From JBGQDM01 sp041495845 (GTDB lineage Bacteria; Acidobacteriota; Terriglobia; Terriglobales; Acidobacteriaceae), in contig JBGQDM010000054.1 of NCBI GenBank assembly GCA_041495845.1, forward strand, positions 1 to 21,018: a DNA stretch of 21,018 bases, in the 5' to 3' direction. The translations under genes and the position numbers were made by a program. The notes beneath the pieces are model-generated. The model saw only the letters and a list, made by a program, of their open reading frames with translations. It made no database searches and was not told where the DNA came from. How positions within the stretch are numbered: position 1 is the stretch's first letter; each line of letters opens with the position of its first letter. This document shows positions 14,784 through 21,018 of this stretch, one piece after another.

Positions 14784-16046
14784 ATGGGCATCTGGAAAGA
14801 GATCGTGAGGGAAGCCTGGCAGGCGCTGGCACGCAATCGCACGCGCAGCTTCCTTACCATGCTCGGAATTGTCTGGGGCATCGCCACGGTCGCGCTGTTG
14901 GTGGCTTACGGCGGCAGTTTTCGCGGCGTGCTGTTTGATACCTTTCAGGCCTTCGGCAAGAGCGTGGTCATCGTCTGGCCGCAGCAGACCAGCGAGCAGC
15001 CTGGCGGCCAGCGTGCGGGAAAACGCGTGGTACTGGAGAAAGCGGACATCGAAGCCATCCGCAACACGGCCCCGCTGGTGAAATATGCCTGCCTGGAAAC
15101 CGTGCGCCGGCCGGGCATCAGCTACGGCGACCGGATCGCGGGCAACACCGCCATTCGCGGCGTCTGTCCTGAGTATGGCGAGATGCGCAACGAGGTCCCT
15201 TCGGAAGGGCGCTGGCTCAACTCGGCCGACGAAGTGGAACGGCGGCGCGTTTGCTTCCTCGGCCACAAGGTCAAAGAAAAACTCTTCAGCGGCCGGCCCG
15301 CCGTGGGCGAATTCGTCGCCATTGGCGGTGCGCGCTTCCAGGTAATCGGCGTGATGGCAAGCAAAATCCAGCTGAGCAATTATTTTTCGCCGGATGATCA
15401 ATCGGTGTGGATCCCCTACAGCGCCGCCGGTGACCTCTGGGACACGCGGGATGCCAGCGTGCTGGTCTTTAGTCCGGTGGCTCCGCAGTTTGAAGAGCAG
15501 GCCATGCGGCAAGTGCGCGCAGCCATCGCCGACCGTCAACGGTTCTCACCCACTGACCCCCACGCGTTCCAGATGTTCGGCCGCAGCGAAGTGCGCCCCA
15601 TCATTGATGGCATCGGCATCGGCCTGCAGGTGCTGTTGCTCTTCATCGGCACGCTGACGCTGGGTATCGGCGGTGTCGGCGTCATGAACATCATGCTGGT
15701 TTCCGTCGACGAGCGCATCCGCGAGATCGGCCTGCGACGGGCCCTGGGCGCGCGCAAGAGTCACATCCGCATGCAGTTTCTGGCCGAAGCGCTGGTTATC
15801 ATGTTGCTGGGTGGCGCCATCGGCATGGTCCTCTCCTATCTGATTGCCGCCGCCGTCGGCACCCTCCCGCTGCTCGGCCCGCTCTATCACGACACCTCAG
15901 GCCAAGCCGACATCCACCTACATATCTCGCTCGCCACCGTCCTGGCGTCCGCGGGTGTTCTGTTGCTGGTGGGAGTGGCCAGCGGCATGGTGCCGGCGCT
16001 GAAAGCCTCGCGCCTGGATCCGGTGGAAGCACTGCGCTACGAGTAA
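14784..16046 (+). CDS. ABC transporter permease, MacB/FtsX type (second of pair)
   Basis: This 420-aa paralogue of the preceding gene has the same layout: an N-terminal helix (TMLGIVWGIATVALLVA, about 29-45), a periplasmic MacB_PCD domain containing RRPGISYGDRI and VIGVMASKI, and an FtsX domain with GIGGVGVMNIMLVSVDERIREIGLRRALGA-type sequence (15662-15751) and a terminal LKASRLDPVEALRYE. The pair probably forms a heterodimer with a LolD/MacB-like ATPase encoded elsewhere. The start ATG 14784 lies 31 bp after the previous stop, which indicates one operon. No strong Shine-Dalgarno sequence is visible. Substrate unknown. Confidence 0.92.
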   Translation: MGIWKEIVREAWQALARNRTRSFLTMLGIVWGIATVALLVAYGGSFRGVLFDTFQAFGKSVVIVWPQQTSEQPGGQRAGKRVVLEKADIEAIRNTAPLVKYACLETVRRPGISYGDRIAGNTAIRGVCPEYGEMRNEVPSEGRWLNSADEVERRRVCFLGHKVKEKLFSGRPAVGEFVAIGGARFQVIGVMASKIQLSNYFSPDDQSVWIPYSAAGDLWDTRDASVLVFSPVAPQFEEQAMRQVRAAIADRQRFSPTDPHAFQMFGRSEVRPIIDGIGIGLQVLLLFIGTLTLGIGGVGVMNIMLVSVDERIREIGLRRALGARKSHIRMQFLAEALVIMLLGGAIGMVLSYLIAAAVGTLPLLGPLYHDTSGQADIHLHISLATVLASAGVLLLVGVASGMVPALKASRLDPVEALRYE

Positions 16047-16063
16047 CGCGGCGTGAAAAGCGG

Positions 16064-16092
16064 TTGACCGGACCCTCCCTGCACGGTACCTT
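16064..16092 (+). promoter_or_regulatory. Possible promoter for the 16119 gene
   Basis: TTGACC (16064-16069), a 17-bp spacer and TACCTT (16087-16092) fall in the 72-bp gap after the second permease. The -35 is 5/6, the -10 only about 3/6. Predicted start near 16099. Low confidence. Confidence 0.3.
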
Positions 16093-16118
16093 GACGCCAG
16101 AGTTGTGAGGTTTTTTCT

Positions 16119-16975
16119 TTGCCGATGAACGCCATTGACACCGTTTCGCTTGCGCTGGAACACACCAAGCGGCAGTTGTTCGGCCCCTTCCGCTGGAGCC
16201 AGTGGTGGCGGCTGGCGCTGCTCGGTCTCGCCACCGGAGAGATGAGTTCGTCGGGCGGTTGCAGCGGCAGGATACCCAGCGTGCCCTATTCGCCGCCGCA
16301 CCAGGGTGATTCGACCCAACAATTTCTTTCCCTGCCGCCTTTTTTCGGGCACATCGATCCCTCGAATCTGGGTCACATCCTGCTCCTCGCCGGAGTCGGG
16401 CTGCTGGTCTTCTGCTTGCTCATGCTGGCGATCCTCTACATCCGCAGCGTGTGCCGCTTCATCCTGATCGAGACGCTGATCGAAAACCGCTGCCAGGTGC
16501 GGTGGAAAACCTGGACTTCGGCAAGGGCTGGAGCCGGGTGCTGGCGATGATGAAAGCCGACAAGATAGGATACGCCGGTTACATCGGCATGAAGATTGTG
16601 TTGGCCATCGCGGCCGCGATTATCTTCGGCATCCTCGGCTTCATTCTGTTCCTGATCATCTTCATTCCCGTGCTGCTGGTCGGGATTGCTGTGGGCATCG
16701 CGGGTGCGGCCAGCGGATTGCACTGGACCCTGACCACAATTTCGCTGGTCGTAATCGCGGGCAGTATCGTGGTGTTGATTTTCCTTTCCGTGTCGGCGTT
16801 GCTTTCCGTGCCCGTCACCGTGTTCTTTCCCGCCTACGCGCTGCACTTTTTTGCGGCCCGCTACCCTGCGCTACATGCCTGGCTGCATCCCGCGCCAACT
16901 CCGCCTGCGCCACCACCTCAGGGACCGCCGCCATTTTCGCCATTGCCGCCGATCATGCCTGAACCAATCGGGTAG
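16119..16975 (+). pseudogene. Proline-tailed integral membrane protein, disrupted by internal deletion/frameshift
   Basis: Two overlapping frames read as the two ends of one membrane protein. Frame 1 (TTG 16119 or ATG 16125) encodes MNAIDTVSLALEHTKRQL, a glycine-rich loop, one membrane helix (about residues 86-110) and FILIETLIENRCQVR, then drifts into unlikely sequence up to 16550. The other frame takes over near 16500 with VENLDFGKGWSRVLAMMKAD, YAGYIGMKIVLAIAAAI, several helices and a proline-rich tail to the stop at 16975. The frames differ by 2 modulo 3, so no continuous protein is possible here. From memory, acidobacterial relatives carry a further two-helix segment between these halves, so a deletion with frame change (around 16493-16505) is more likely than a single indel. 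Sequencing or assembly error remains possible. GTGAGG (16105-16110) 8 nt before TTG 16119 supports that start. Confidence 0.72.
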
Positions 16976-17003
16976 TCCCACCAACTCCCCCGGAAGGGCT
17001 GCC

Positions 17004-17426
17004 ATGCCGATCATTGAACAGCGAGTGCGCGAAAGCTTTGACCGTCAAGCCTTCATGACCACCATCGGCGCGAAGCTTGCTCTGGCGGCGGGCGGACGCG
17101 CCGAAATCCGCTTCCCGTTTCACCCCTCGCTGTCGCAGCAAAATGGCTTCGTTCATGCCGGCGCAATAACCACGGCGCTCGATTCCGCTTGTGGCTATGC
17201 CGCCCTCAGCGTTGCGCCCGAGGGTTTCGAAGTGCTCAGCGTGGAGTTCAAGGTCAATCTGCTGGCGCCCGCCACCGGAGATTCGTTTGTCGCTCGGGCG
17301 CAGGTGAAACGCGCCGGCAAAACGCTGACCGTTTGTGCAGCCGACGCTTTTGCCTGTACCGGCACAGAAGAGAAGCTGATCGCCACCATGCTGGCGACAA
17401 TCATTCGCCTGCCGAAGCAGGACTGA
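17004..17426 (+). CDS. PaaI-family hotdog-fold thioesterase
   Basis: The 140-aa protein matches the PaaI/YbgC-like hotdog thioesterases, which hydrolyse acyl-CoA or aryl-CoA thioesters in the cytoplasm. The core motif is QQNGFVHAGAITTALDSACG (residues 45-64), with His51 in the family's HGG-like turn and Asp60 as the acidic catalytic candidate. Strands LSVEFKVNLLAP and VARAQVKRAGKTLTVC follow, as expected for the second half of the fold. Substrate is unknown. The frame opens upstream at 16851, but ATG 17004 has GGAAGG about 7 nt upstream and the usual N-terminus. It follows the broken membrane-protein gene after 28 bp and converges on der across a repeat-filled 244-bp gap. Confidence 0.88.
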   Translation: MPIIEQRVRESFDRQAFMTTIGAKLALAAGGRAEIRFPFHPSLSQQNGFVHAGAITTALDSACGYAALSVAPEGFEVLSVEFKVNLLAPATGDSFVARAQVKRAGKTLTVCAADAFACTGTEEKLIATMLATIIRLPKQD

Positions 17427-17470
17427 GCGGCGCTACAACGATTTTCGCCCTTCGTCTGAATCCTCCTGCT

Positions 17471-17542
17471 CCGCTCAATCCGTGGCAGGGGTTGCCGTTC
17501 TCTGCGTTCTCCGCGGCATTTCTCCGCGTCCTCTGCGTTTTA
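17471..17542 (+). repeat. 72-bp tandem repeat, unit 1
   Basis: This unit is identical over all 72 bases to 17577-17648, with a period of 106 bp. It begins CCGCTCAATCCGTGGCAGGG and continues with CTCTGCGTT / CTCCGCGG / CTCCGCGTC / CTCTGCGTTTTA. The last part is the dispersed repeat also seen at 89-142 and 3247-3300. It lies in the 244-bp gap between the convergent thioesterase and der genes. Confidence 0.92.
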
Positions 17543-17576
17543 GGATTTTCGCTCTTGCCTCAAAATCCGTGCCCAT

Positions 17577-17648
17577 CCGCTCAATCCGTGGCAGGGGTTG
17601 CCGTTCTCTGCGTTCTCCGCGGCATTTCTCCGCGTCCTCTGCGTTTTA
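17577..17648 (+). repeat. 72-bp tandem repeat, unit 2
   Basis: Exact second copy of 17471-17542. It is followed by TGGTTTT instead of GGATTTT. A partial third start, AATCCGTGGC at 17662-17671, runs into the last base of the der stop codon, suggesting the array once extended further or was placed at the very end of der. Confidence 0.92.
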
Positions 17649-17670
17649 TGGTTTTGCGTGAAATCCGTGG

Positions 17671-19128
17671 CTATTTCTTGGGCCGGTTCTTGATCCAGAT
17701 CGGCGTTCCCGCGAATCCGAACGCGCGCCGAATCTGGTTTTCGAGATAACGAACGTAGGAGAAGTGCAGCTTGACCGCCTTGTCGGTAAAGAGAATGAAC
17801 GTGGGTGGGGCGACTGCCGCCTGGGTCATGTAATAGACGCGCACCCGCTGCCGCGCGGGCACCGTGGCGCGGTTGAAGTCCACCGTAGCCAGGAAGCGGT
17901 TCATTTCCGAGGTCGAAACGCGTTTGCGACGCTCCGCCGCCACTCGGATCACCTCGGCAAACACTTTTTCCACGCCTTTGCCGCTGGTGGCGGAAACGAA
18001 CAACACCGGCGCGTAAGCCAGAAATTTCAGCTCGTTGCGCAAGCGCTTCTCATACATCGCCGTTTCGGCGACGCGCTCGTCGCCCGGGCGATGGTGTTTC
18101 TGCGCCACCGGCCGGCCCACGACTAAGTCCCACTTATTGACCACGATGATCACCGAACGCCCGCTCTCGTGCGCATACCCGGCAATGTTGGCGTCAATCG
18201 AGGTCACGCCTTCTTCCGCATCAACCATCAGCAGCGCAATGTCGGCGGCTTCCAGATGTTTGCGGGCCATCACCACGGAAAGCTTTTCCGCCATCAGCTT
18301 GGTCTTGCCTTTGCGGCGGATCCCGGCGGTATCAATAAAGCGGAAAGTCTTGCCGTCGCGTTCCACGGTCTCATCCACCGCATCGCGCGTGGTGCCGGCA
18401 ATGGGGGAAACGATGGCGCGGTCCGCGCCCGTCAGCTGGTTTAGCAAGGTGGACTTGCCGACATTGGGCCGCCCAATGATGGCGACTTTGATTTCCGAGG
18501 GCGCCCAGGCAACTTCGGGAACTTCACTCTCCTGATCGTTCTCCTCCGCGCTCTCAGCGATCTCTGCGGTTGCAGGTTCCACTGCCTCCAGCTGGAGCTG
18601 GCCGATAATTGCGTCGAGCAGATCGTCCAAGCCGAGGCCGTGTTCCGCGGAAATCGGAAACAAATCGCGAATGCCGAGACGGTGCGCTTCGCTGGCCAAC
18701 CCGCGCTGCCGGTCTGAATCCATTTTGTTGACGGCAAGAAACAACGGCTTGCCGCTGCGCTGCAAGAGGCGGGCAAGTTCGAGATCGGATGCAGCCAACT
18801 CCGTGCGCGCATCCACCACCATAATGATGGCGGCCGCCTCATCCAGCGCCACCCGCGCCTGCCGGAAAATTTCCGCCGGCATGAAGTCTTTGTCTTCCGG
18901 AATGATGCCGCCCGTGTCCACGACGCGAAAATGACGTCCACGCCATTCGCCTTCCCCGTAGAGCCGGTCGCGCGTGATGCCCGGCTCATCGCCCACAATG
19001 GCGCGTCGCCGCCCCACCAAGCGGTTGAACAACGTGGATTTGCCCACGTTGGGACGGCCCACAATGGCAAAGAGGGGAACCGCCACATCTGTGGCTGGGG
19101 TCGGGCTGGAGTATTTGAGCTTGGCCAT
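17671..19128 (-). CDS. der: Ribosome-assembly GTPase Der (EngA)
   Basis: Der is an essential double-GTPase that helps 50S subunit maturation. The 485-aa chain has GTPase domain 1 with G1 GRPNVGKS (24-31), G3 DTGG (71-74) and G4 NKMD (134-137). Domain 2 has G1 GRPNVGKS (219-226), DTAG and NKWD, and a C-terminal KH-like domain ends FGFAGTPIWIKNRPKK. The acidic linker between the GTPase domains (about 183-210, containing PATAEIAESAEE) is encoded by DNA resembling the dispersed intergenic repeat. The frame opens to 19248, but ATG 19128 gives the usual start. TATAAT lies 19 nt upstream, giving a leader of about 12 nt with no clear Shine-Dalgarno sequence. It diverges from dinG with 33 bp between starts. 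Confidence 0.97.
   Translation of the reverse strand: MAKLKYSSPTPATDVAVPLFAIVGRPNVGKSTLFNRLVGRRRAIVGDEPGITRDRLYGEGEWRGRHFRVVDTGGIIPEDKDFMPAEIFRQARVALDEAAAIIMVVDARTELAASDLELARLLQRSGKPLFLAVNKMDSDRQRGLASEAHRLGIRDLFPISAEHGLGLDDLLDAIIGQLQLEAVEPATAEIAESAEENDQESEVPEVAWAPSEIKVAIIGRPNVGKSTLLNQLTGADRAIVSPIAGTTRDAVDETVERDGKTFRFIDTAGIRRKGKTKLMAEKLSVVMARKHLEAADIALLMVDAEEGVTSIDANIAGYAHESGRSVIIVVNKWDLVVGRPVAQKHHRPGDERVAETAMYEKRLRNELKFLAYAPVLFVSATSGKGVEKVFAEVIRVAAERRKRVSTSEMNRFLATVDFNRATVPARQRVRVYYMTQAAVAPPTFILFTDKAVKLHFSYVRYLENQIRRAFGFAGTPIWIKNRPKK
18541..18576. repeat. Dispersed-repeat-like segment inside der
   Basis: The plus strand here reads CTCCTCCGCGCTCTCAGCGA then TCTCTGCGGTTGCAG, close in composition and word order to copy A at 89-142 (CTCTGCGG, CTCAGCGCTCTCTGCG). 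It encodes Der residues about 185-196 in the inter-domain linker. The resemblance could come from an inserted repeat or from Glu/Ala-rich codon convergence. Confidence 0.45.
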
Positions 19129-19146
19129 CGAAAGGAGCTTCCCGTC

Positions 19147-19153
19147 TATTATA
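19147..19153. promoter_or_regulatory. Shared bidirectional -10 element between der and dinG
   Basis: The 33-bp gap holds TCTATTATAGA, nearly symmetric. On the plus strand TATTAT (19147-19152) lies 9 nt before the dinG GTG. On the minus strand a perfect TATAAT (19153 to 19148) lies 19 nt before the der ATG. Both would give very short leaders (about 3 and 12 nt). No clear -35 was found on either side. Confidence 0.5.
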
Positions 19154-19161
19154 GAGACTCC

Positions 19162-21018
19162 GTGGCCGTACCCACCCAGCCCGCTGCCTTTCAGGGCGAA
19201 TCGCTGTATCAATTTTTTGCGCCCGGCGGCTTGCTTTCGCGCACCCATCCTCTATACGAATTCCGCCGGGGACAGCTGCAGATGGCGCAAGCCGTCGAGC
19301 AGGCCGTCGCGGAAAAACGCCATCTGATCGTGGAAGCAGGCACTGGCACCGGAAAAACGCTGGCCTATCTGGTGCCGGTCATCCGCTCCGGCCAACGCGT
19401 CATCATTTCCACCGGTACCAAGAATCTGCAGGAGCAGCTCTTTCACAAAGACATTCCTTTTCTCGAGCAGGCGCTTTTCCCCAGCGGCGACGGCAAACTG
19501 AACGTCTGCTACATGAAGGGGCGCAACAACTACCTGTGCCGGCAGAAGCTTTACGACCTGACGGACCAACCGATTCTCAGCGGTCTGGAAGAGATCGAGC
19601 AGTACCGCGCCATTACAGAATGGGAAAAGACAACCGACACCGGCGACCGCGCTGAGATTGCCGGTCTGCCCGAAACCAGTCTCCTCTGGCCCAAGCTGGA
19701 CGCGCGCACTGAGAAGTGCACGGGGCAGAAATGCCCGCAATGGGAGCGCTGCTTCATTACCGGGATGCGACGGAAAGCGGCGGAAAGCGACATCATCATC
19801 GTCAACCACCATCTCTTTTTCGCCGACCTTGCCATCAAGCAGCAGGCGGAAAACGCACCCGATGCGGGCATTTTGCCCGATTGCGGTGTGGTGATTTTCG
19901 ACGAAGCCCATGAGTTGGAGGACGTCGCGGGCAGCTATTTCGGAATTTCCGTCAGCAATCTGCGCGTCGAAGACCTGGCGCGTGACGTGGAAGCCTCCGC
20001 CCAGCGCCACCGCATCATGACCGCCGGGCTTTCCGGCGCGGTGAAGGCCCTGCGTGAGCGCTCGCAAATATTTTTCTCGCTACTGCCGCCGGGTGAGGGA
20101 CGCTTCGCCTTCCAGAGTCGCCGCGAGTTTCTAGAGGAAAACGGCGAAGAGTTTCTCGGCGTTTGCCAGACCTTGGTGCGGCTGGGGTCGGAACTGGCGG
20201 CGCTGCCGGAAAAACCGGAGGAAGTATTCAGTCTGGCGCATCGGGCCGAAGAGCTGCGCGTTCACCTCAGCTTCGTGATGGAACATGAAGACGACAACAC
20301 CGTGTTCTGGATCGAACGCCGCGGCGGACGCAGCAGTGACGGCCGGGGCAAGCGAGCAGCACCGGTTTCCCACCGGCCTGCCAATGTCTTTATCCAGGCA
20401 ACTCCGATTGATGTCGCACCCATTCTGCGCGAGCGCCTGTTCAGCCAGTTACAGTCCGCCGTGCTGACTTCAGCGACGCTGGCCGTGGGCGGCGGTTTCG
20501 AGTACATCCGGCAGCGGCTGGGAGTGGAGCACGCACGCGAGTCGGTGCTGCCTTCGCATTTCGATTATCCCAACCAGGCCGTGCTCTACGTCCCGCCTGA
20601 TCTTCCCGACCCGCGCACACCGCAATTCGCGCCGAAGGCGGCGGAGTGCATCCGGAAACTGCTGGAGATCACACGCGGACGGGCCTTCGTGCTCTTTACC
20701 AGCTACGCGCAAATGCACGAAATCTATGACCGGCTGCTCGGTGAGTTGGAGTTTCCACTGCTCTTGCAAGGCGACGCTCCGAAGCGCGCGCTGCTGGAAG
20801 AATTTCGCCAGACGAAGAACGCGGTGCTGTTTGGCACATCGTCATTCTGGCAGGGCGTGGACGTGCAGGGCGAACAGCTGAGCGCGGTCATCATCGATCG
20901 CCTGCCGTTTGCTGTGCCCAGCGACCCGGTGGTGGCGGCGCGGGTCCGCGCCATTGATGCCGCGGGGGGCAATGCGTTCTTTCAATACCAGGTGCCGGCC
21001 GCCGTGATCACGCTCAAA
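19162..21018 (+). CDS. dinG: DinG/XPD-family Fe-S DNA helicase (partial, runs off window)
   Basis: This is a superfamily 2, XPD-like 5'-3' DNA helicase of the DinG group, used in unwinding damaged or structured DNA. The first 619 residues are present with the frame still open at the window edge. Motifs are Walker A AGTGTGKT (59-66), four cysteines spaced for an iron-sulfur cluster (Cys126, Cys186, Cys191, Cys197), the DEAH box (247-250), VLTSATL, and the helicase domain 2 segments AFVLFTSYAQM, LLLQGDAPK, LFGTSSFWQGVDV and IIDRLPFAVPSDP. The final QYQVPAAVITLK leads into the missing last motif. The start is GTG 19162, giving MAVPTQPAAF and a normal N-terminus; there is no Shine-Dalgarno sequence and a -10-like TATTAT sits 9 nt upstream. 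It diverges from der. Confidence 0.93.
   Translation, partial: MAVPTQPAAFQGESLYQFFAPGGLLSRTHPLYEFRRGQLQMAQAVEQAVAEKRHLIVEAGTGTGKTLAYLVPVIRSGQRVIISTGTKNLQEQLFHKDIPFLEQALFPSGDGKLNVCYMKGRNNYLCRQKLYDLTDQPILSGLEEIEQYRAITEWEKTTDTGDRAEIAGLPETSLLWPKLDARTEKCTGQKCPQWERCFITGMRRKAAESDIIIVNHHLFFADLAIKQQAENAPDAGILPDCGVVIFDEAHELEDVAGSYFGISVSNLRVEDLARDVEASAQRHRIMTAGLSGAVKALRERSQIFFSLLPPGEGRFAFQSRREFLEENGEEFLGVCQTLVRLGSELAALPEKPEEVFSLAHRAEELRVHLSFVMEHEDDNTVFWIERRGGRSSDGRGKRAAPVSHRPANVFIQATPIDVAPILRERLFSQLQSAVLTSATLAVGGGFEYIRQRLGVEHARESVLPSHFDYPNQAVLYVPPDLPDPRTPQFAPKAAECIRKLLEITRGRAFVLFTSYAQMHEIYDRLLGELEFPLLLQGDAPKRALLEEFRQTKNAVLFGTSSFWQGVDVQGEQLSAVIIDRLPFAVPSDPVVAARVRAIDAAGGNAFFQYQVPAAVITLK

Noticed and set aside
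13700..14887. Minus-strand open frame of 395 codons opposite the first permease
   Set aside because: Shadow of a clear permease gene; composition is typical of antisense translation and no motif is seen.
17427..17670. CRISPR array suggested by spaced identical repeats
   Set aside because: Only two full units of 72 bp with a 34-bp interval, no cas genes, and the unit has internal short repeats shared with other intergenic regions.
17189..17749. Plus-strand open frame running through the thioesterase and the tandem repeats
   Set aside because: It uses the wrong frame of the thioesterase and then translates the repeats into low-complexity sequence.

Overview
The window reads as a gene-dense, GC-rich bacterial chromosome segment, most likely from an Acidobacteriota (Terriglobia-like) genome. 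That assignment is an inference from gene content: a folate-dependent TrmFO, paired MacB-type permeases without a fused ATPase, and a proline-tailed membrane protein of a kind I associate with that phylum. No phage, integrase, transposase, CRISPR array, rRNA or tRNA was recognised.

Layout. At 145-3241 an unknown protein on the minus strand diverges from a plus-strand block: small membrane protein, class I glutamine-amidotransferase-like hydrolase (peptidase C26/PuuD type) and alanine racemase. At 3312-4622 (minus) lies a secreted metal-dependent amidohydrolase. At 4717-5805 is a coiled-coil/zinc-ribbon protein with an extra C-terminal domain. It converges on a two-gene toxin-antitoxin pair (5812-6482, minus: PIN toxin, ribbon-helix-helix antitoxin) with a palindromic operator. 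The antitoxin diverges from an RlmI-type rRNA methyltransferase (6561-7757). A chaperone block follows: hsp20 with a strong promoter, a terminator, then clpB (7950-11222). A secreted DUF1579-like protein (11244-11765, minus) diverges from trmFO (11898-13340). Two tandem MacB/FtsX permeases (13493-16046), a broken membrane-protein gene (16119-16975) and a PaaI-like thioesterase (17004-17426) come next. The right end holds der (minus) and a divergent dinG-type helicase that runs off the window.

Themes. Most genes serve housekeeping roles: cell-wall precursor supply (alr), translation (rlmI, trmFO, der), protein quality control (hsp20, clpB), DNA repair (dinG) and envelope transport (permeases). 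I found no convincing new multi-gene system. The most interesting signals lie between and across genes. First, a pyrimidine-rich dispersed repeat built on a roughly 9-nt CTCYGCGTY unit sits at gene 3' ends, includes a perfect 72-bp tandem duplication, and has a look-alike inside the Der linker. Second, TANNNT hexamers recur 6-19 nt upstream of many starts that lack Shine-Dalgarno sequences, suggesting leaderless or very short-leader mRNAs. Third, der and dinG appear to share a near-symmetric -10 element. Fourth, a membrane-protein gene looks internally deleted and frameshifted. Fifth, the hsp20 promoter carries inverted-repeat elements.
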